Notes: generated by a model from the sequence alone, not told the origin. 64,000 nucleotides of DNA from an uncultured Kangiellaceae bacterium (GCA_905479925.1 CAJQOL010000007.1:124001-188000); one strand, 5' to 3'. Counted from the stretch's first letter, positions 41,945-51,631 are shown. Made by a program: numbers and translations.

Positions 41945-42409
41945 TTACTCAGTTTCTGGCTTTTTAAAAAGTAACCATTGTGCAGACACTTGTTCTAATT
42001 CACTGGAACTTAACGGTCCATAAGCTCGCGGATAATTCCACCCATAACCCCATCTAAAACTGGTTGGCCAATAAGGCGAACCCCCTACTCTAACTCCGGC
42101 TAACATTAGCTTAGCTAATTTAGGATCGGCAACTTGAGCAACACATTGTTGTAATACTTGGTCGGCTTTTAGTCGTTGATCTTTAGTACCACCTTGCCAA
42201 TAAGCTTTGTCATGGCTTTGACAGCAACCTAACCACAAATTCTTGTCCGATAGTGTACCGTCCGGAAATGAGGAGCAACCATCGGTTGTAAAAGGTTTCA
42301 GTTTATCGGACTCATCGGAATTTGACCAAAGGGTGGTAGATACGGCAATTGCCAGCAAAGATACGCCTGCAACTAAAACATAATGACGCTTTCTAAGATT
42401 AAACCGCAT
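41945..42409 (-). CDS. Small membrane-anchored protein with a phospholipase A2-like CCxxHD motif
   Basis: A 154-residue protein from ATG at 42409 (TTG at 42418 is the alternative). An N-terminal helix (YVLVAGVSLLAIAVSTTL) anchors it, with the bulk in the periplasm. It has DGCSSFPDG at 43-51 followed by LWLGCCQSHDKAYWQGG, in which Cys62-Cys63-x2-His66-Asp67-x2-Tyr70 matches the catalytic helix of phospholipase A2 folds. A lipase or lipid-binding role is inferred, not shown. The ATG overlaps the end of fdsA by 11 bases, so it is translationally coupled to formate dehydrogenase. Confidence 0.6.
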   Translation of the reverse strand: MRFNLRKRHYVLVAGVSLLAIAVSTTLWSNSDESDKLKPFTTDGCSSFPDGTLSDKNLWLGCCQSHDKAYWQGGTKDQRLKADQVLQQCVAQVADPKLAKLMLAGVRVGGSPYWPTSFRWGYGWNYPRAYGPLSSSELEQVSAQWLLFKKPETE

Positions 42410-45134
42410 GAATATCAACCGCTACCACTTTGTATTCTGGGCACATTGTTTCGGTGTCACATACATCGCCGGTCACACGGTTTACCATTAATTCTGGGAA
42501 GTGGAAGGTGGTAAATAAAATTCCCGGTTTAACGGTCGTACTAAGCTCGACCTGTAGCTCAATCTCTCCTCGTTCACTTGCAAGCCTTACCTGAGAGTTG
42601 TTTTTTATCTTCTTCCTGCGAGCGTCTTCCGGGTTAATTAGCAATAGATCTTTATCAACTATTCTTTCGTTACCACTACGCCGAGTCATCGTTGCAGCAT
42701 TGTAGTGCTCCAATACTCTGCTGGTTGTCAATATAAAGGGGAATTTATCACTATTTTCGACTAGTTCTGCGCTTTCTATCCAGTCAAAATAGTGAAATTT
42801 CCCTTTACCGCGTCTGAACTCGTCAATATGCAAAATATCGGTGTCTTTGCCGTCGGGCATTACTGGCCATTGTTTACCTTGGCTGCCAAGTTCTTCCCAT
42901 TTAACACCTGCAAAAAACGGCACTATTTGAGCGATTTCTTTGAGTAATACGCTTGGTTCTGAACTTTCCTGTTCATAACCAAGTTTATTAATCATATCGA
43001 CCATAATTTGACCATCGGTTTTACAACCGGGAATTGGGTCGATGGCAGCCCTAACCGCTTGAATACGTCTTTCACCATTGGTAAATGTCCCGGACTTTTC
43101 GAGGAACGAACTACCGGGCAAAACAACATCGGCTAATTTTGCTGTTTCTGACATAAAAATCTCTTGTACTATTAACAAATCTAAGCTGTTTATTGCTTCA
43201 AGCACGTGTTTCTGATTGGGGTCCGTTTGAGCAATATCTTCACCCATAACCCATAATGCTTTCAACTCGCCGCTGATAGCTGCGTTAAACATTTGTGGGA
43301 TTTTCAAGCCATCCCCCATAGGTATCTCAACGCCGTAATGGACCTTATAGCGCTCATTATTCTCGGCATTATCTATCGGTAAATAACCAGCTCCTTGATG
43401 AGGTTGGCAGCCCATGTCCGCCGCACCTTGTACGTTGTTTTGTCCCCTCAGTGGGTTAACTCCTGCTCCAGGTTTACCTATATTCCCGGTCATCATTGCT
43501 AAATTAGCAATATTCATAACCGTTCTGCTTCCTTGAGAGTGTTCCGTTACACCAAGACCATGAAAACTCATTGCGCAATCGGCGGATGCGTATGCGACGG
43601 CAGCTTGTTTAACGAGCTCTTTTGCAACACCTGTGGTTGACTCAAGTTGATTAACATCAAGGGATAGAATACTCGCTTTAAACGAGTCCCAGTCTTCACA
43701 ACGCTTTGCTACGAAAGCTTGGTCTACTAAACCAGCCTCAATAATGAAATAACTCATCATATTAAGTAGCGCAACGTTAGTGCCAGGCTTAAGTTGTAAG
43801 TGATAAGTAGCATAGTTAGCGACTTCAGTCTTAACTGGGTCAATAACGATTGAGGGCATTCCTTTCATAAGATGTTGTTTTATCTTCGCACCAGTTACCG
43901 GGTGAGCTGCAGTAGGGTTTGCGCCGATAACCATAATGAACTGGGTCTGCTTCAAATCTTTAATAGAGTTGGTCGCCGCGCCGGTACCAAAGGCCTGTTG
44001 CATTCCATACGCGGTTGGTGAATGACAAACTCGAGCACAGCAATCAATATTATTGGTACCTATTACGGCTCGCAGCAACTTTTGCATGAGGTAGTTTTCT
44101 TCGTTTGTGCAACGAGATGAAGAGATCCCTGCAATTGAGTCTGGACCGTGTTTAGAAGAAAGAGCTGTTAATTTATCCGCAATAAATTGGTAGGTTTCAT
44201 CCCATGTTGACTCTATAAACTTACCCTCTCTTTTGATGAGCGGCTTGGTCAGTCGGTCGGGATGTTTATAAAAACGCCAAGCATATCGTCCTTTAAGACA
44301 AGTATGTCCTTGGTTAACCTCGGCATCATCCGGGGCTCTGATTGATAAAATCTGTTGATTCTTGACCGATACCTCTAAATTACAACCAACACCACAGTAG
44401 GAACAAATCGTTCTTACTTTTTTCTCAGCCTCTACAGATTTGCTCTGAAAAACATCGCTGATAGCCGCGGTTGGGCAGGTTTGAGCGCAAGCACCACAAG
44501 AAACACAGGGAGAGTCGTCGAAAGATTGGTTATTACCTTTTATAATCTTACTGTTAAATCCACGCCCTGCTATATCTAATACAAACTCACCTTGAATTTC
44601 GTCGCACGCTCTCACGCACCGGTAACAGTTAATGCATTTTGATAAATCGCTCCGCATAAACGGATGACTATTATCTTTTTGGTAATGCGAGTGATCCGCG
44701 GCGTTTTTGTATCTAATTTCTCTAATCCCGACCTCGGCGGCAACATCTTGTAATTCGCAATTTCCATTCGATTCACAGGTAAGACAATCGAGGGGGTGAT
44801 CGGTTAGTACTAGCTCAATGATATTCTTTCTTAGTTTCTGAATTCCAGTGGATTGAGTTCTTATATGCATGCCTTCAGCTACCGGAGTATGGCAGGATGC
44901 CATCGTTTTTGATGGTCCGTCCGCTGACAGCGCCACATCTACCGAGCAGACTCTGCAACTACCAAAGGATTCCAACCGCGAATCATCACATAGTGTCGGT
45001 ATATGAACCGCAACCCGCTGACTTAGTGCCAGAATGGTTTCACCGGGTTTTATTGAATAGGGTTGACCGTCTACAAATGCGACCTTAGCGACTTTTTCAT
45101 TGTCTGTTATGGTTTGAGGTGAGTTGGTGTTCAT
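42399..45134 (-). CDS. fdsA: NAD-dependent formate dehydrogenase, molybdenum catalytic subunit (FdsA type)
   Basis: The 911-residue catalytic subunit that oxidises formate to CO2. Cofactor sites in order: an N-terminal [2Fe-2S] (Cys49, 60, 63, 81), a NuoG-like cluster (HPLDCLTC with Cys117, 120, 126), two [4Fe-4S] (Cys167/170/173/177 and 210/213/216/220), the cluster at Cys244/247/251/279 and the molybdopterin domain. The active-site ligand is Cys370 in RVCHSPT rather than selenocysteine. The enzyme is cytoplasmic and passes electrons to NAD through FdsB. The start overlaps the fdsB stop by one base. FdhD (46903-47733) serves this enzyme. Confidence 0.93.
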   Translation of the reverse strand: MNTNSPQTITDNEKVAKVAFVDGQPYSIKPGETILALSQRVAVHIPTLCDDSRLESFGSCRVCSVDVALSADGPSKTMASCHTPVAEGMHIRTQSTGIQKLRKNIIELVLTDHPLDCLTCESNGNCELQDVAAEVGIREIRYKNAADHSHYQKDNSHPFMRSDLSKCINCYRCVRACDEIQGEFVLDIAGRGFNSKIIKGNNQSFDDSPCVSCGACAQTCPTAAISDVFQSKSVEAEKKVRTICSYCGVGCNLEVSVKNQQILSIRAPDDAEVNQGHTCLKGRYAWRFYKHPDRLTKPLIKREGKFIESTWDETYQFIADKLTALSSKHGPDSIAGISSSRCTNEENYLMQKLLRAVIGTNNIDCCARVCHSPTAYGMQQAFGTGAATNSIKDLKQTQFIMVIGANPTAAHPVTGAKIKQHLMKGMPSIVIDPVKTEVANYATYHLQLKPGTNVALLNMMSYFIIEAGLVDQAFVAKRCEDWDSFKASILSLDVNQLESTTGVAKELVKQAAVAYASADCAMSFHGLGVTEHSQGSRTVMNIANLAMMTGNIGKPGAGVNPLRGQNNVQGAADMGCQPHQGAGYLPIDNAENNERYKVHYGVEIPMGDGLKIPQMFNAAISGELKALWVMGEDIAQTDPNQKHVLEAINSLDLLIVQEIFMSETAKLADVVLPGSSFLEKSGTFTNGERRIQAVRAAIDPIPGCKTDGQIMVDMINKLGYEQESSEPSVLLKEIAQIVPFFAGVKWEELGSQGKQWPVMPDGKDTDILHIDEFRRGKGKFHYFDWIESAELVENSDKFPFILTTSRVLEHYNAATMTRRSGNERIVDKDLLLINPEDARRKKIKNNSQVRLASERGEIELQVELSTTVKPGILFTTFHFPELMVNRVTGDVCDTETMCPEYKVVAVDIHAV

Positions 45135-46819
45135 TAGTGCACCTCCTTGATGACTATTTGGCTGTCGAAAAGTGGTTGAAACTCATCAGGAAAATGCTGA
45201 AGTGCATTTTTTACCGGCAAAGGCACACCGCCACCAAGGGCGCAAAGCGACCCCTGCTCCATGGTTTCAAGCAAATCTTCCAGCAGTTGCTGATTTAGAC
45301 TTTGTTTGTGGTTATTGGCGTCATTAAACATTTCCTTTCCGCGGGTAGCTCCCAAACGGCATGGGAAACACTTTCCACAGGATTCTGCGGCGGTAAACTC
45401 AAATAAATGCTCTATGTATTGGGGAATAGGTTGAGACTCAGGAATTCCAATAATACTGGCATGGCCTAGCAAAAATCCTTGCTCAGCAAATGATTCGAAA
45501 TCGACGGTTAAGTCGTCAACTTTAGTTATAGGAACTAAACCGCCTAATGGGCCGCCAATATGTAATGCTTTTAATGGCTTTGAATAACCGCCAGCGGCCT
45601 TAATGACTTCACTCAGTTTCTGCCCCATAGCCACTTCATAAATTCCCGGTTGACTAAAATGGCCGTCTAAGGAGATTAGTTTAGAGCCGGTTGAAATGGT
45701 CTTTCTTAAACTAGCGTTGTTCTCATTATTATGGGCGGCGTAGGCATCTGACGAATGCTCTAAAATCCAATGAATCGCGGCAAATGTCTCTACATTATTT
45801 AAAATTGTTGGTTTACCAAATAACCCTTTAACCGTTGGAAAGGGCGGTCTTACCGAGACCATCGGCTTTTGACCTTCTATTGACCTTAATAATGCGGTTT
45901 CCTCGCCACAAATATAAGCGCCTGCTCCTCGAATAATCTTGAATTGGAAATCAAAGGCTGGTGGTAAATTGTTTAAAGCCTCAAACTCGTTAATCGCCTT
46001 TTGAATGATGGCTACTGATTCAGGATACTCGTCTCGAATATAAAGAACACCCCATTTCGCTCCGGCCAAGTAACCAGCGACAAACATGCCAAATAGCACC
46101 GCGTGAGGTTTGTGCTCCATCAAATAGCGATCACTGAATGCTCCAGGGTCACCTTCATCAGCGTTACAGACTATGTATTTTTCTTCGTTAGATTGCTCGG
46201 CACAGGATTTCCATTTTATACCGGTTGGAAAACCAGCGCCACCGCGCCCTCTGAGACCTGAGTCTATGATTGTTTGAAGTATGGCAGGCTTATCAGAGCT
46301 TGCTATTAAATCAGCCAATAATTGATAGTAAGACTCCGTGTCATCAATGCTTTCGGTAAGAATTGGTTTATCCAGTAGGCATTTAACTGGGTAGGTGTCT
46401 GAGTGTAGGTTGGTTGTTTCATTTTCTTTATTGAGGATAGAGGGAAGAGATTTAATCGCTTCACCTGAGTAGTTAATCCCGTTGATTTGAAACGCTGCAT
46501 TTTCATGACATCGACCTAAACAAGTAACATGACCAATATCCTCACTGTCGATATGCTCTTCGAGCGCTTTCTGCACAGTTGGTTGGCTGTTCGCGCATAA
46601 ACACGAGGAGCCATTACATAAATAGGCTTTCTTATTCGCATTTTCGCCTTGTATAAAGTCATAAGCTGTAGAACTAGAGTATAGGTTTGCTTCACCAACT
46701 TTAAATGTCTTCGCTAGCTCCTTAAGGCGTATAGGATCACCTTTAGCTTTGATGGTTTCTTCAAACAAGTTGGTTTTTAAGCCTTTACGAGCCGATAGTT
46801 TTGAGAGGTTTTCTGACAT
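45134..46819 (-). CDS. fdsB: NAD-dependent formate dehydrogenase, diaphorase subunit (FdsB type)
   Basis: A 561-residue subunit that takes electrons from FdsA to NAD+. An N-terminal thioredoxin-like [2Fe-2S] domain holds Cys68, Cys73, Cys100 and Cys104 (CNGSSC and CLGRC), followed by a NuoF-like domain with FMN motif GRGGAGFPTGIKWKSC at 191 onward, GAYICGEETALLRSIEGQKP and a C-terminal [4Fe-4S] with Cys481, 484, 487, 526. A separate FdsG subunit, usual in this family, is not present in the operon. The gene overlaps fdsA by one base. Confidence 0.92.
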   Translation of the reverse strand: MSENLSKLSARKGLKTNLFEETIKAKGDPIRLKELAKTFKVGEANLYSSSTAYDFIQGENANKKAYLCNGSSCLCANSQPTVQKALEEHIDSEDIGHVTCLGRCHENAAFQINGINYSGEAIKSLPSILNKENETTNLHSDTYPVKCLLDKPILTESIDDTESYYQLLADLIASSDKPAILQTIIDSGLRGRGGAGFPTGIKWKSCAEQSNEEKYIVCNADEGDPGAFSDRYLMEHKPHAVLFGMFVAGYLAGAKWGVLYIRDEYPESVAIIQKAINEFEALNNLPPAFDFQFKIIRGAGAYICGEETALLRSIEGQKPMVSVRPPFPTVKGLFGKPTILNNVETFAAIHWILEHSSDAYAAHNNENNASLRKTISTGSKLISLDGHFSQPGIYEVAMGQKLSEVIKAAGGYSKPLKALHIGGPLGGLVPITKVDDLTVDFESFAEQGFLLGHASIIGIPESQPIPQYIEHLFEFTAAESCGKCFPCRLGATRGKEMFNDANNHKQSLNQQLLEDLLETMEQGSLCALGGGVPLPVKNALQHFPDEFQPLFDSQIVIKEVH

Positions 46820-46902
46820 CTTGCATTACCCGGTTAGCATTGCTCCAAATTCGATGAATAAAATGGCCGGAGCGATTGTTAATAAAGGAGTTTTTCTATT
46901 AG

Positions 46903-47733
46903 CTACAATAAGCGATGACTGTCTGCTGTGTAAAGGTTAAAACGGTCATCTTTGGCGAATCCTAGCAGTGTAATTCCAAACTGTTTAGCGGCGTTTACGG
47001 CTAAACTGCTGGGGGCGCCCAACGCAATTATGGTTGAAAACCCTGCGATAACTGATTTTTGTACTAGCTCAAAGCCTATTCTACCAGAAAGTAGAAGTAT
47101 GCCAGCTTGATTCAAATCATTGTTAATAAGCTCATAACCGATCAATTTGTCTAACGCATTATGCCTACCCACGTCTTCAAAAAATATTGGAGATGTTAGT
47201 CTACCGTTAATTTCGTAAATTAATCCGGCAACATGTGAACCGCCGGTTGACGAAAATAATGGTTGTTGCGCCAAAAGGGATTTTAAATCACAAATCATTT
47301 GATTGTTAAACGATGTGGCGGAGAGCTTCATTGTTCTAAAAGGTTTTAGTTCAATGGAGCTAATGCTTGTTTTGCCGCAAATTCCACAGCCCGAATAGCT
47401 AGGATGTCTTCGCTTTGATCGAGTTAAGTCAAAATCTAACGCTTCATTTAAGGTGATCGTTAGCTGATTTTCGCTGGTTAACTGATTTACCGTTTCTCGC
47501 TGATATGAAAGGATATCGGTGGCGGTCTTAATAATACCCTCGCAGAACAACAAACCGGTAGTCAGCTCGTGATCGGCGCCCGGGGTTCTCATAGTGATAC
47601 TAAAAATATCACTGTTATGTTTGTGTTTTAGCCGGATCTGCAACGGCTCTTCAATGACAATTTTATCCGAGCTTAGCTCGGCCTTATCGCCTAGAATTTG
47701 AAACCGATCTATGTTGGTGTATGTTTCGCTCAT
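46903..47733 (-). CDS. fdhD: Formate dehydrogenase accessory sulfurtransferase FdhD
   Basis: A 276-residue protein needed to make formate dehydrogenase active, by transfer of sulphur to the molybdenum cofactor. The signature SGCGICGKTS gives the catalytic Cys116 and Cys119. Other family segments are MRTPGADHELTTGLLFCEG and the C-terminal GAPSSLAVNAAKQFGITLLGFAK (given by its ends). It is the first gene of the minus-strand unit fdhD-fdsB-fdsA, 83 bases before fdsB. Confidence 0.95.
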   Translation of the reverse strand: MSETYTNIDRFQILGDKAELSSDKIVIEEPLQIRLKHKHNSDIFSITMRTPGADHELTTGLLFCEGIIKTATDILSYQRETVNQLTSENQLTITLNEALDFDLTRSKRRHPSYSGCGICGKTSISSIELKPFRTMKLSATSFNNQMICDLKSLLAQQPLFSSTGGSHVAGLIYEINGRLTSPIFFEDVGRHNALDKLIGYELINNDLNQAGILLLSGRIGFELVQKSVIAGFSTIIALGAPSSLAVNAAKQFGITLLGFAKDDRFNLYTADSHRLL

Positions 47734-47919
47734 TGTATTTCGATATTATCTAGTGAATCGATAGTAATTATCATCTAATCTAGTTTTCTACGTTAATTGA
47801 TCGGTAATATTGGAATATATTGCAGTCATTATCGTTAAAAACAGCAATTATAAGTCAAAGAATAACAGTCTATTACTTTATATGCGATTTCGAAAGGACT
47901 AGACTCAGGGTTTAAAGTC

Positions 47920-49185
47920 ATGAATGAGAATAAGGAAAAAATGATGAATAAGATGTCACCTAAGTTAATTGTAATTAGTTTTCTAGTTATAGGAATAATA
48001 ACCATATTGTTTATGGCCTTCGGTATTAACAATGCCGGACATAGAACCGTTGTACAGTACCCGACAGGTACGCTCTATGTAAAATTCTCACCGGGGATTT
48101 ATCCGCAATGGTTTGGTACAGCCGAAATTTATAATGATGTCATTACATTTGATTATGATAAATCGGATGCTGAGGTAGATTCATCGATAGATCAAGTTGG
48201 AATTTCAGTTAGATACCAAGACGGCGGCACAGGCACCGTTTATGGGAAAGCAAGATTTTCTCTGCCTAGCGATGAAGAGACGATGCTTCATCTTCATAAA
48301 GCATTCCGGTCTAACAGAGGAGTATCTCAAAAACTGATTAAGTCTGTTACTGAAGAAGGAATGAACTTGACTGCGGGTCTGATGAGTTCAGAGGAAGCTT
48401 ATGCTGAAAAACGTAGCATCTTTACTCAATGGTCGAGTCAACAGATTTCTAAAGGTAAGTTTCAGACTAAGCTAGAGAGAATAAACACGGTTGATGAAAG
48501 TACCGGCAAAACAGTTACTAAAAATATACCTGTAATTAGTTATGGTAGCGATGGCTTACCTATCCACCTTTTTAGTGACTTATCTGAATATGGAATAGGT
48601 GTTAATGGTTTCCAGATCACGGATTGGGATTTCGAGCCAAAAACACTTCAGCAGATTGCGACTAAACGTGAAGCGACGATGGCGATTATTACAGCTAAAG
48701 CTAATGCAGAAAGAGCAAAACAAGATGCGATTACTTCTGAAGAGCAAGGTAAAGCAAATGTCATGACGGCAAAATATGAAAAGGAAGTGGTTAAAGAAAA
48801 GGCACTTGTTGATGCACAACGTGAAAAGGAAGTGGCGGTTATTTCTGCTCAAAAAAGTGTTGAAGTTGCAAGGCAGCAGAAGTTAGAAGCTGAACAGAAA
48901 AAATTAGCGGCAGCGGAATATAAACAAGAGCAAATACTTCGTGGAGAAGGTGATGGAGCATATAAGCGAATTGTAATGGAAGCGGATGGCGCTTTATCTC
49001 AAAAACTCGCGACTTATGAAAGAGTGATGAATCGATTTGCGGAAGCTGTAGAAAAGCAGAAATGGGTTCCAGAAGTTCAAATGGGAGGTCAAAATAGTGG
49101 TGGTGACAGTGCTATGACTCTCATTGAAATGATGGGAGTAAAAGCCGCAAAAGACCTAGCATTAGACATGAAGATTAAAGAGTAA
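47920..49185 (+). CDS. SPFH/band 7 domain membrane protein
   Basis: A 421-residue prohibitin/stomatin-like protein. It has one N-terminal membrane helix (LIVISFLVIGIITILFMAFG), an SPFH-like domain with GTLYVKFSPGIYPQWFG and FDYDKSDAEVDSSIDQVG, and a long Ala/Lys/Glu-rich coiled coil (KATNAERAKQDA type) ending before GDGAYKRIVMEADGAL. SPFH proteins make large membrane scaffolds. A second start at ATG 47944, 7 bases after AAGGA (47932-47936), is as good as the ATG at 47920 listed. Unusually, no FtsH, HflX or NfeD-type partner lies beside it. It faces the TMEM175 gene across a shared terminator. Confidence 0.8.
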   Translation: MNENKEKMMNKMSPKLIVISFLVIGIITILFMAFGINNAGHRTVVQYPTGTLYVKFSPGIYPQWFGTAEIYNDVITFDYDKSDAEVDSSIDQVGISVRYQDGGTGTVYGKARFSLPSDEETMLHLHKAFRSNRGVSQKLIKSVTEEGMNLTAGLMSSEEAYAEKRSIFTQWSSQQISKGKFQTKLERINTVDESTGKTVTKNIPVISYGSDGLPIHLFSDLSEYGIGVNGFQITDWDFEPKTLQQIATKREATMAIITAKANAERAKQDAITSEEQGKANVMTAKYEKEVVKEKALVDAQREKEVAVISAQKSVEVARQQKLEAEQKKLAAAEYKQEQILRGEGDGAYKRIVMEADGALSQKLATYERVMNRFAEAVEKQKWVPEVQMGGQNSGGDSAMTLIEMMGVKAAKDLALDMKIKE

Positions 49186-49206
49186 ACGTTAACTAAAGAA
49201 GAAGAA

Positions 49207-49235
49207 AATAAGGGGCAATTAACCCCTTATTTTTT
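49207..49235. terminator. Bidirectional terminator between the SPFH and TMEM175 genes
   Basis: AATAAGGGG (49207-49215) pairs with CCCCTTATT (49223-49231) around CAATTAA, and a T tract follows. It overlaps the stop codon of the minus-strand gene (49227-49229), so both convergent transcripts would end here. Confidence 0.88.
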
Positions 49236-49949
49236 GGAAAACTGTTTATCTCTTAATTTAGTAATTAACCATCCTGAAATAAACAAAAAGCTGTAAATAA
49301 ATCCCGCCAAGGTTATCCACATACCGCTTAAAAACTTCGCCAAAATAATTGAGCCAATTGATACTAGTATGATTACAACCCAATTAATCGTGTCGGATTT
49401 GACTTGGTAAATCTCAAATTCAGTTAGTCTGAGTTCGGTTTTAAACCTTAAAGCGTTTTTAATCAGAAAATAACCGATTAAGCCATAGCTGAAAAAACCG
49501 AGTCCAAAATAGACGAAAAGGTTTGAAAGCTCATCAATATGCATGGTTTCTAGACCAGGAGAAAGGTAGCCTGAGCTAAGCCACGCGAAAAGCCCCATGA
49601 ATACCAGTTTTAGTGGGTATATGAAGATCAACATCAGCATTACAAGTGCAAAGCTCAGCATCGTCGTGCGGCTATCCTGAAGCCCAAATCGGCGACTAAA
49701 GGTTGAGTGCCAATACCAAATAAGGCCGATATTTGCTGCACTGGCAAGAAACGCAGGAATATCCCTTAAACTTACAAAAAGAGATTCTGCTGAGTTTGGG
49801 ATTTCATCGACACTTATAATCAACATAGTCATAGCAAAAGCGAACGCTGCATCGACAAAGGTTTCAATGCGGGTCATATTTTCGCCGCGCATAATAAAAC
49901 CATCGGAACGTGAGCAGCTGTCGAGGTATTCTTGAGTAAGTTGTTGCAT
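49227..49949 (-). CDS. TMEM175/DUF1211-type cation channel
   Basis: A 240-residue membrane protein with about six helices. The N-terminal helix carries RIETFVDAAFAFAMT (residues 27-41), the F-x-D-x-x-x-x-F-A selectivity signature of bacterial TMEM175 potassium channels (DUF1211). A single repeat is expected, with several subunits making the pore. The following SANIGLIWYWHSTFSRRF is a further family feature. It faces the SPFH gene. Function in this organism is inferred from the family only. Confidence 0.75.
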   Translation of the reverse strand: MQQLTQEYLDSCSRSDGFIMRGENMTRIETFVDAAFAFAMTMLIISVDEIPNSAESLFVSLRDIPAFLASAANIGLIWYWHSTFSRRFGLQDSRTTMLSFALVMLMLIFIYPLKLVFMGLFAWLSSGYLSPGLETMHIDELSNLFVYFGLGFFSYGLIGYFLIKNALRFKTELRLTEFEIYQVKSDTINWVVIILVSIGSIILAKFLSGMWITLAGFIYSFLFISGWLITKLRDKQFSKK

Positions 49950-50014
49950 GAAGGCTAAGTTCCTTATGTTTCAAACCAATCTGTTTTTACGAATGAGCTT
50001 TTTATATCCCAAAT

Positions 50015-50572
50015 TTAATTATTATCAGAATAACGAAAACAGTCCGTTGTGTGATCATTGATCATTCCAACGGCCTGCATAAAGGCATAACAAATGGTGG
50101 TTCCCACAAAGGTAAAACCGGCTTTTTTGAGAGCTTTTGACATTGCTAAAGACTGTTCGTTATTGGTTGGTACATCCTTCAGTGATTTCCAATGGTTAAT
50201 TACCGGCTTACCATCAACAAAACGCCAAAGAAAGTCGGCAAAAGGTTCGGTTTCCGATATTTTGAGATAGGCAATGGCATTCTTTCTAAATCCATAAACT
50301 TTTAATCGGTTGCGAATAATCGCAGGATTAAGAAGAATTTTTTCGAGCGTTTTATCTGTCATATTGGCCATTATAGCCGGATCAAAATGATGAAAAAGTG
50401 AGCGATAATTTTCACGCTTTTTTAATATGGTAATCCAGCTAAGGCCCGCTTGAGCGCCATCTAATAGCAAGTGTTGGAATAAAAGCTCACTATCGTAGAC
50501 AGGAACGCCCCACTCGGTATCGTGATAGTTTAGATATATTGGATCGTTGCCAACCCATTCACAGCGTTTCAT
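50015..50572 (-). CDS. tag: DNA-3-methyladenine glycosylase I
   Basis: A 185-residue Tag glycosylase that removes 3-methyladenine from alkylated DNA. It begins MKRCEWVGNDPIYLNYHD with Cys4 and His17, and ends with His174 and Cys178 (NDHTTDCFRY), the four ligands of the Tag zinc snap. TEWGVPVYD, LLLDGAQAGLSWITIL and KAFSLNPAI-like NPAIIRNRLKV are family signatures. It is separated from the TMEM175 gene by about 65 bases and is on the same strand. Confidence 0.96.
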   Translation of the reverse strand: MKRCEWVGNDPIYLNYHDTEWGVPVYDSELLFQHLLLDGAQAGLSWITILKKRENYRSLFHHFDPAIMANMTDKTLEKILLNPAIIRNRLKVYGFRKNAIAYLKISETEPFADFLWRFVDGKPVINHWKSLKDVPTNNEQSLAMSKALKKAGFTFVGTTICYAFMQAVGMINDHTTDCFRYSDNN

Positions 50573-50688
50573 TTTATTGCCTCTGGTTTAAGTGTGGATC
50601 ATCAAGGATCCTGAAAAAAACTTGAATTATGGGTTATAATAAATAAAACAATATACAAATCAATCGGTTAAAAACTAAAAAACGTCTT

Positions 50689-51612
50689 GTGAGCAAAGCA
50701 TTTGATATCGACAAGCTGAAGCAAAATTGCCTTATTTTATGGGCTATTGTACAGCATAAATATCGCTATTTGACTGAGTGTATCTCACGCTTCGGTGGTT
50801 CTGGTATATCTTGGTGGCTAAAAACACATCAGCAACAAAAAGAATTTGAAACGGCCTTAAAAGACCTTCGTAAAGAGCTAGCGGATGAATCCGTTCAACT
50901 GGATTTAGTGGAAAAGGTGTTTGCGGGTTTTCTGATCCCAGAAGATGATTTAGGTCACGTCTATTGGTATACCGATGCCCATAATAAGCTACAAGCTTTT
51001 GAGAAAAAACTCGAAGAAACCTCTGTCGTTAACGTAAAAATGCTTAAACAGGCTATGAATGAGCTGAAATTCATTGGTCAGTCAGATGATTTTCATCGGA
51101 TATATCAACTTGAGGACATACAACAAAGGGTCAAGAATATGTATCAAGAACTGCAAAAGAAGATAGCTGAGCAACAGTCTATCGAACGCGAAAAGATATC
51201 TGTAGAAACCCAAAAGAATGATGCAGAAAAAGCAGCCTCAGAAGCTGAAAAAGCGGCTGCTTTGGCTAAAGCCAAAACAATGGAAAGTATGAAAGTCAAA
51301 GAAAAGCGGCTTGCCATCATTGAAGATAAGAAAAGACAACAGGCAGAAAAGGAATTAACTGAACTGCGCATTAAAGAACAAAATGAGCTAGCTGAACAAC
51401 AGGCTAAATCTGCGGAAATAGCAAGGCAAGAAAAGCTGCAAGAGTCTTACCGTAGCCTAGAAATTGAAGAAGCTATTAAAGGAATGCCATTAGAGGAGAT
51501 GATTGAGCTGGTAAATGAAAAAATAGAGAATAAGCATGTTTTCAACTTTGTTCAATTAGATCAGCTAACCAAACTCAAAGCTACTATCGATAATAAAGAG
51601 TTGTCCGAATAA
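50689..51612 (+). CDS. Unrecognised coiled-coil protein
   Basis: A 307-residue soluble protein with a GTG start. I do not recognise the family. The first third is mixed (SGISWWLKTHQQQKEFE, then PEDDLGHVYWYTDAHNKLQAF), and residues about 140-260 are a continuous coiled coil of Glu, Lys, Ala and Gln (QKNDAEKAASEAEKAAALAK and the like). It ends in a short helical tail. No signal peptide is seen. The neighbours are tag (divergent) and the DsbA lipoprotein (convergent), which tells nothing of its role. Confidence 0.6.
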   Translation: MSKAFDIDKLKQNCLILWAIVQHKYRYLTECISRFGGSGISWWLKTHQQQKEFETALKDLRKELADESVQLDLVEKVFAGFLIPEDDLGHVYWYTDAHNKLQAFEKKLEETSVVNVKMLKQAMNELKFIGQSDDFHRIYQLEDIQQRVKNMYQELQKKIAEQQSIEREKISVETQKNDAEKAASEAEKAAALAKAKTMESMKVKEKRLAIIEDKKRQQAEKELTELRIKEQNELAEQQAKSAEIARQEKLQESYRSLEIEEAIKGMPLEEMIELVNEKIENKHVFNFVQLDQLTKLKATIDNKELSE

Positions 51613-51631
51613 GCAGCCATTTAAAGTGAGC

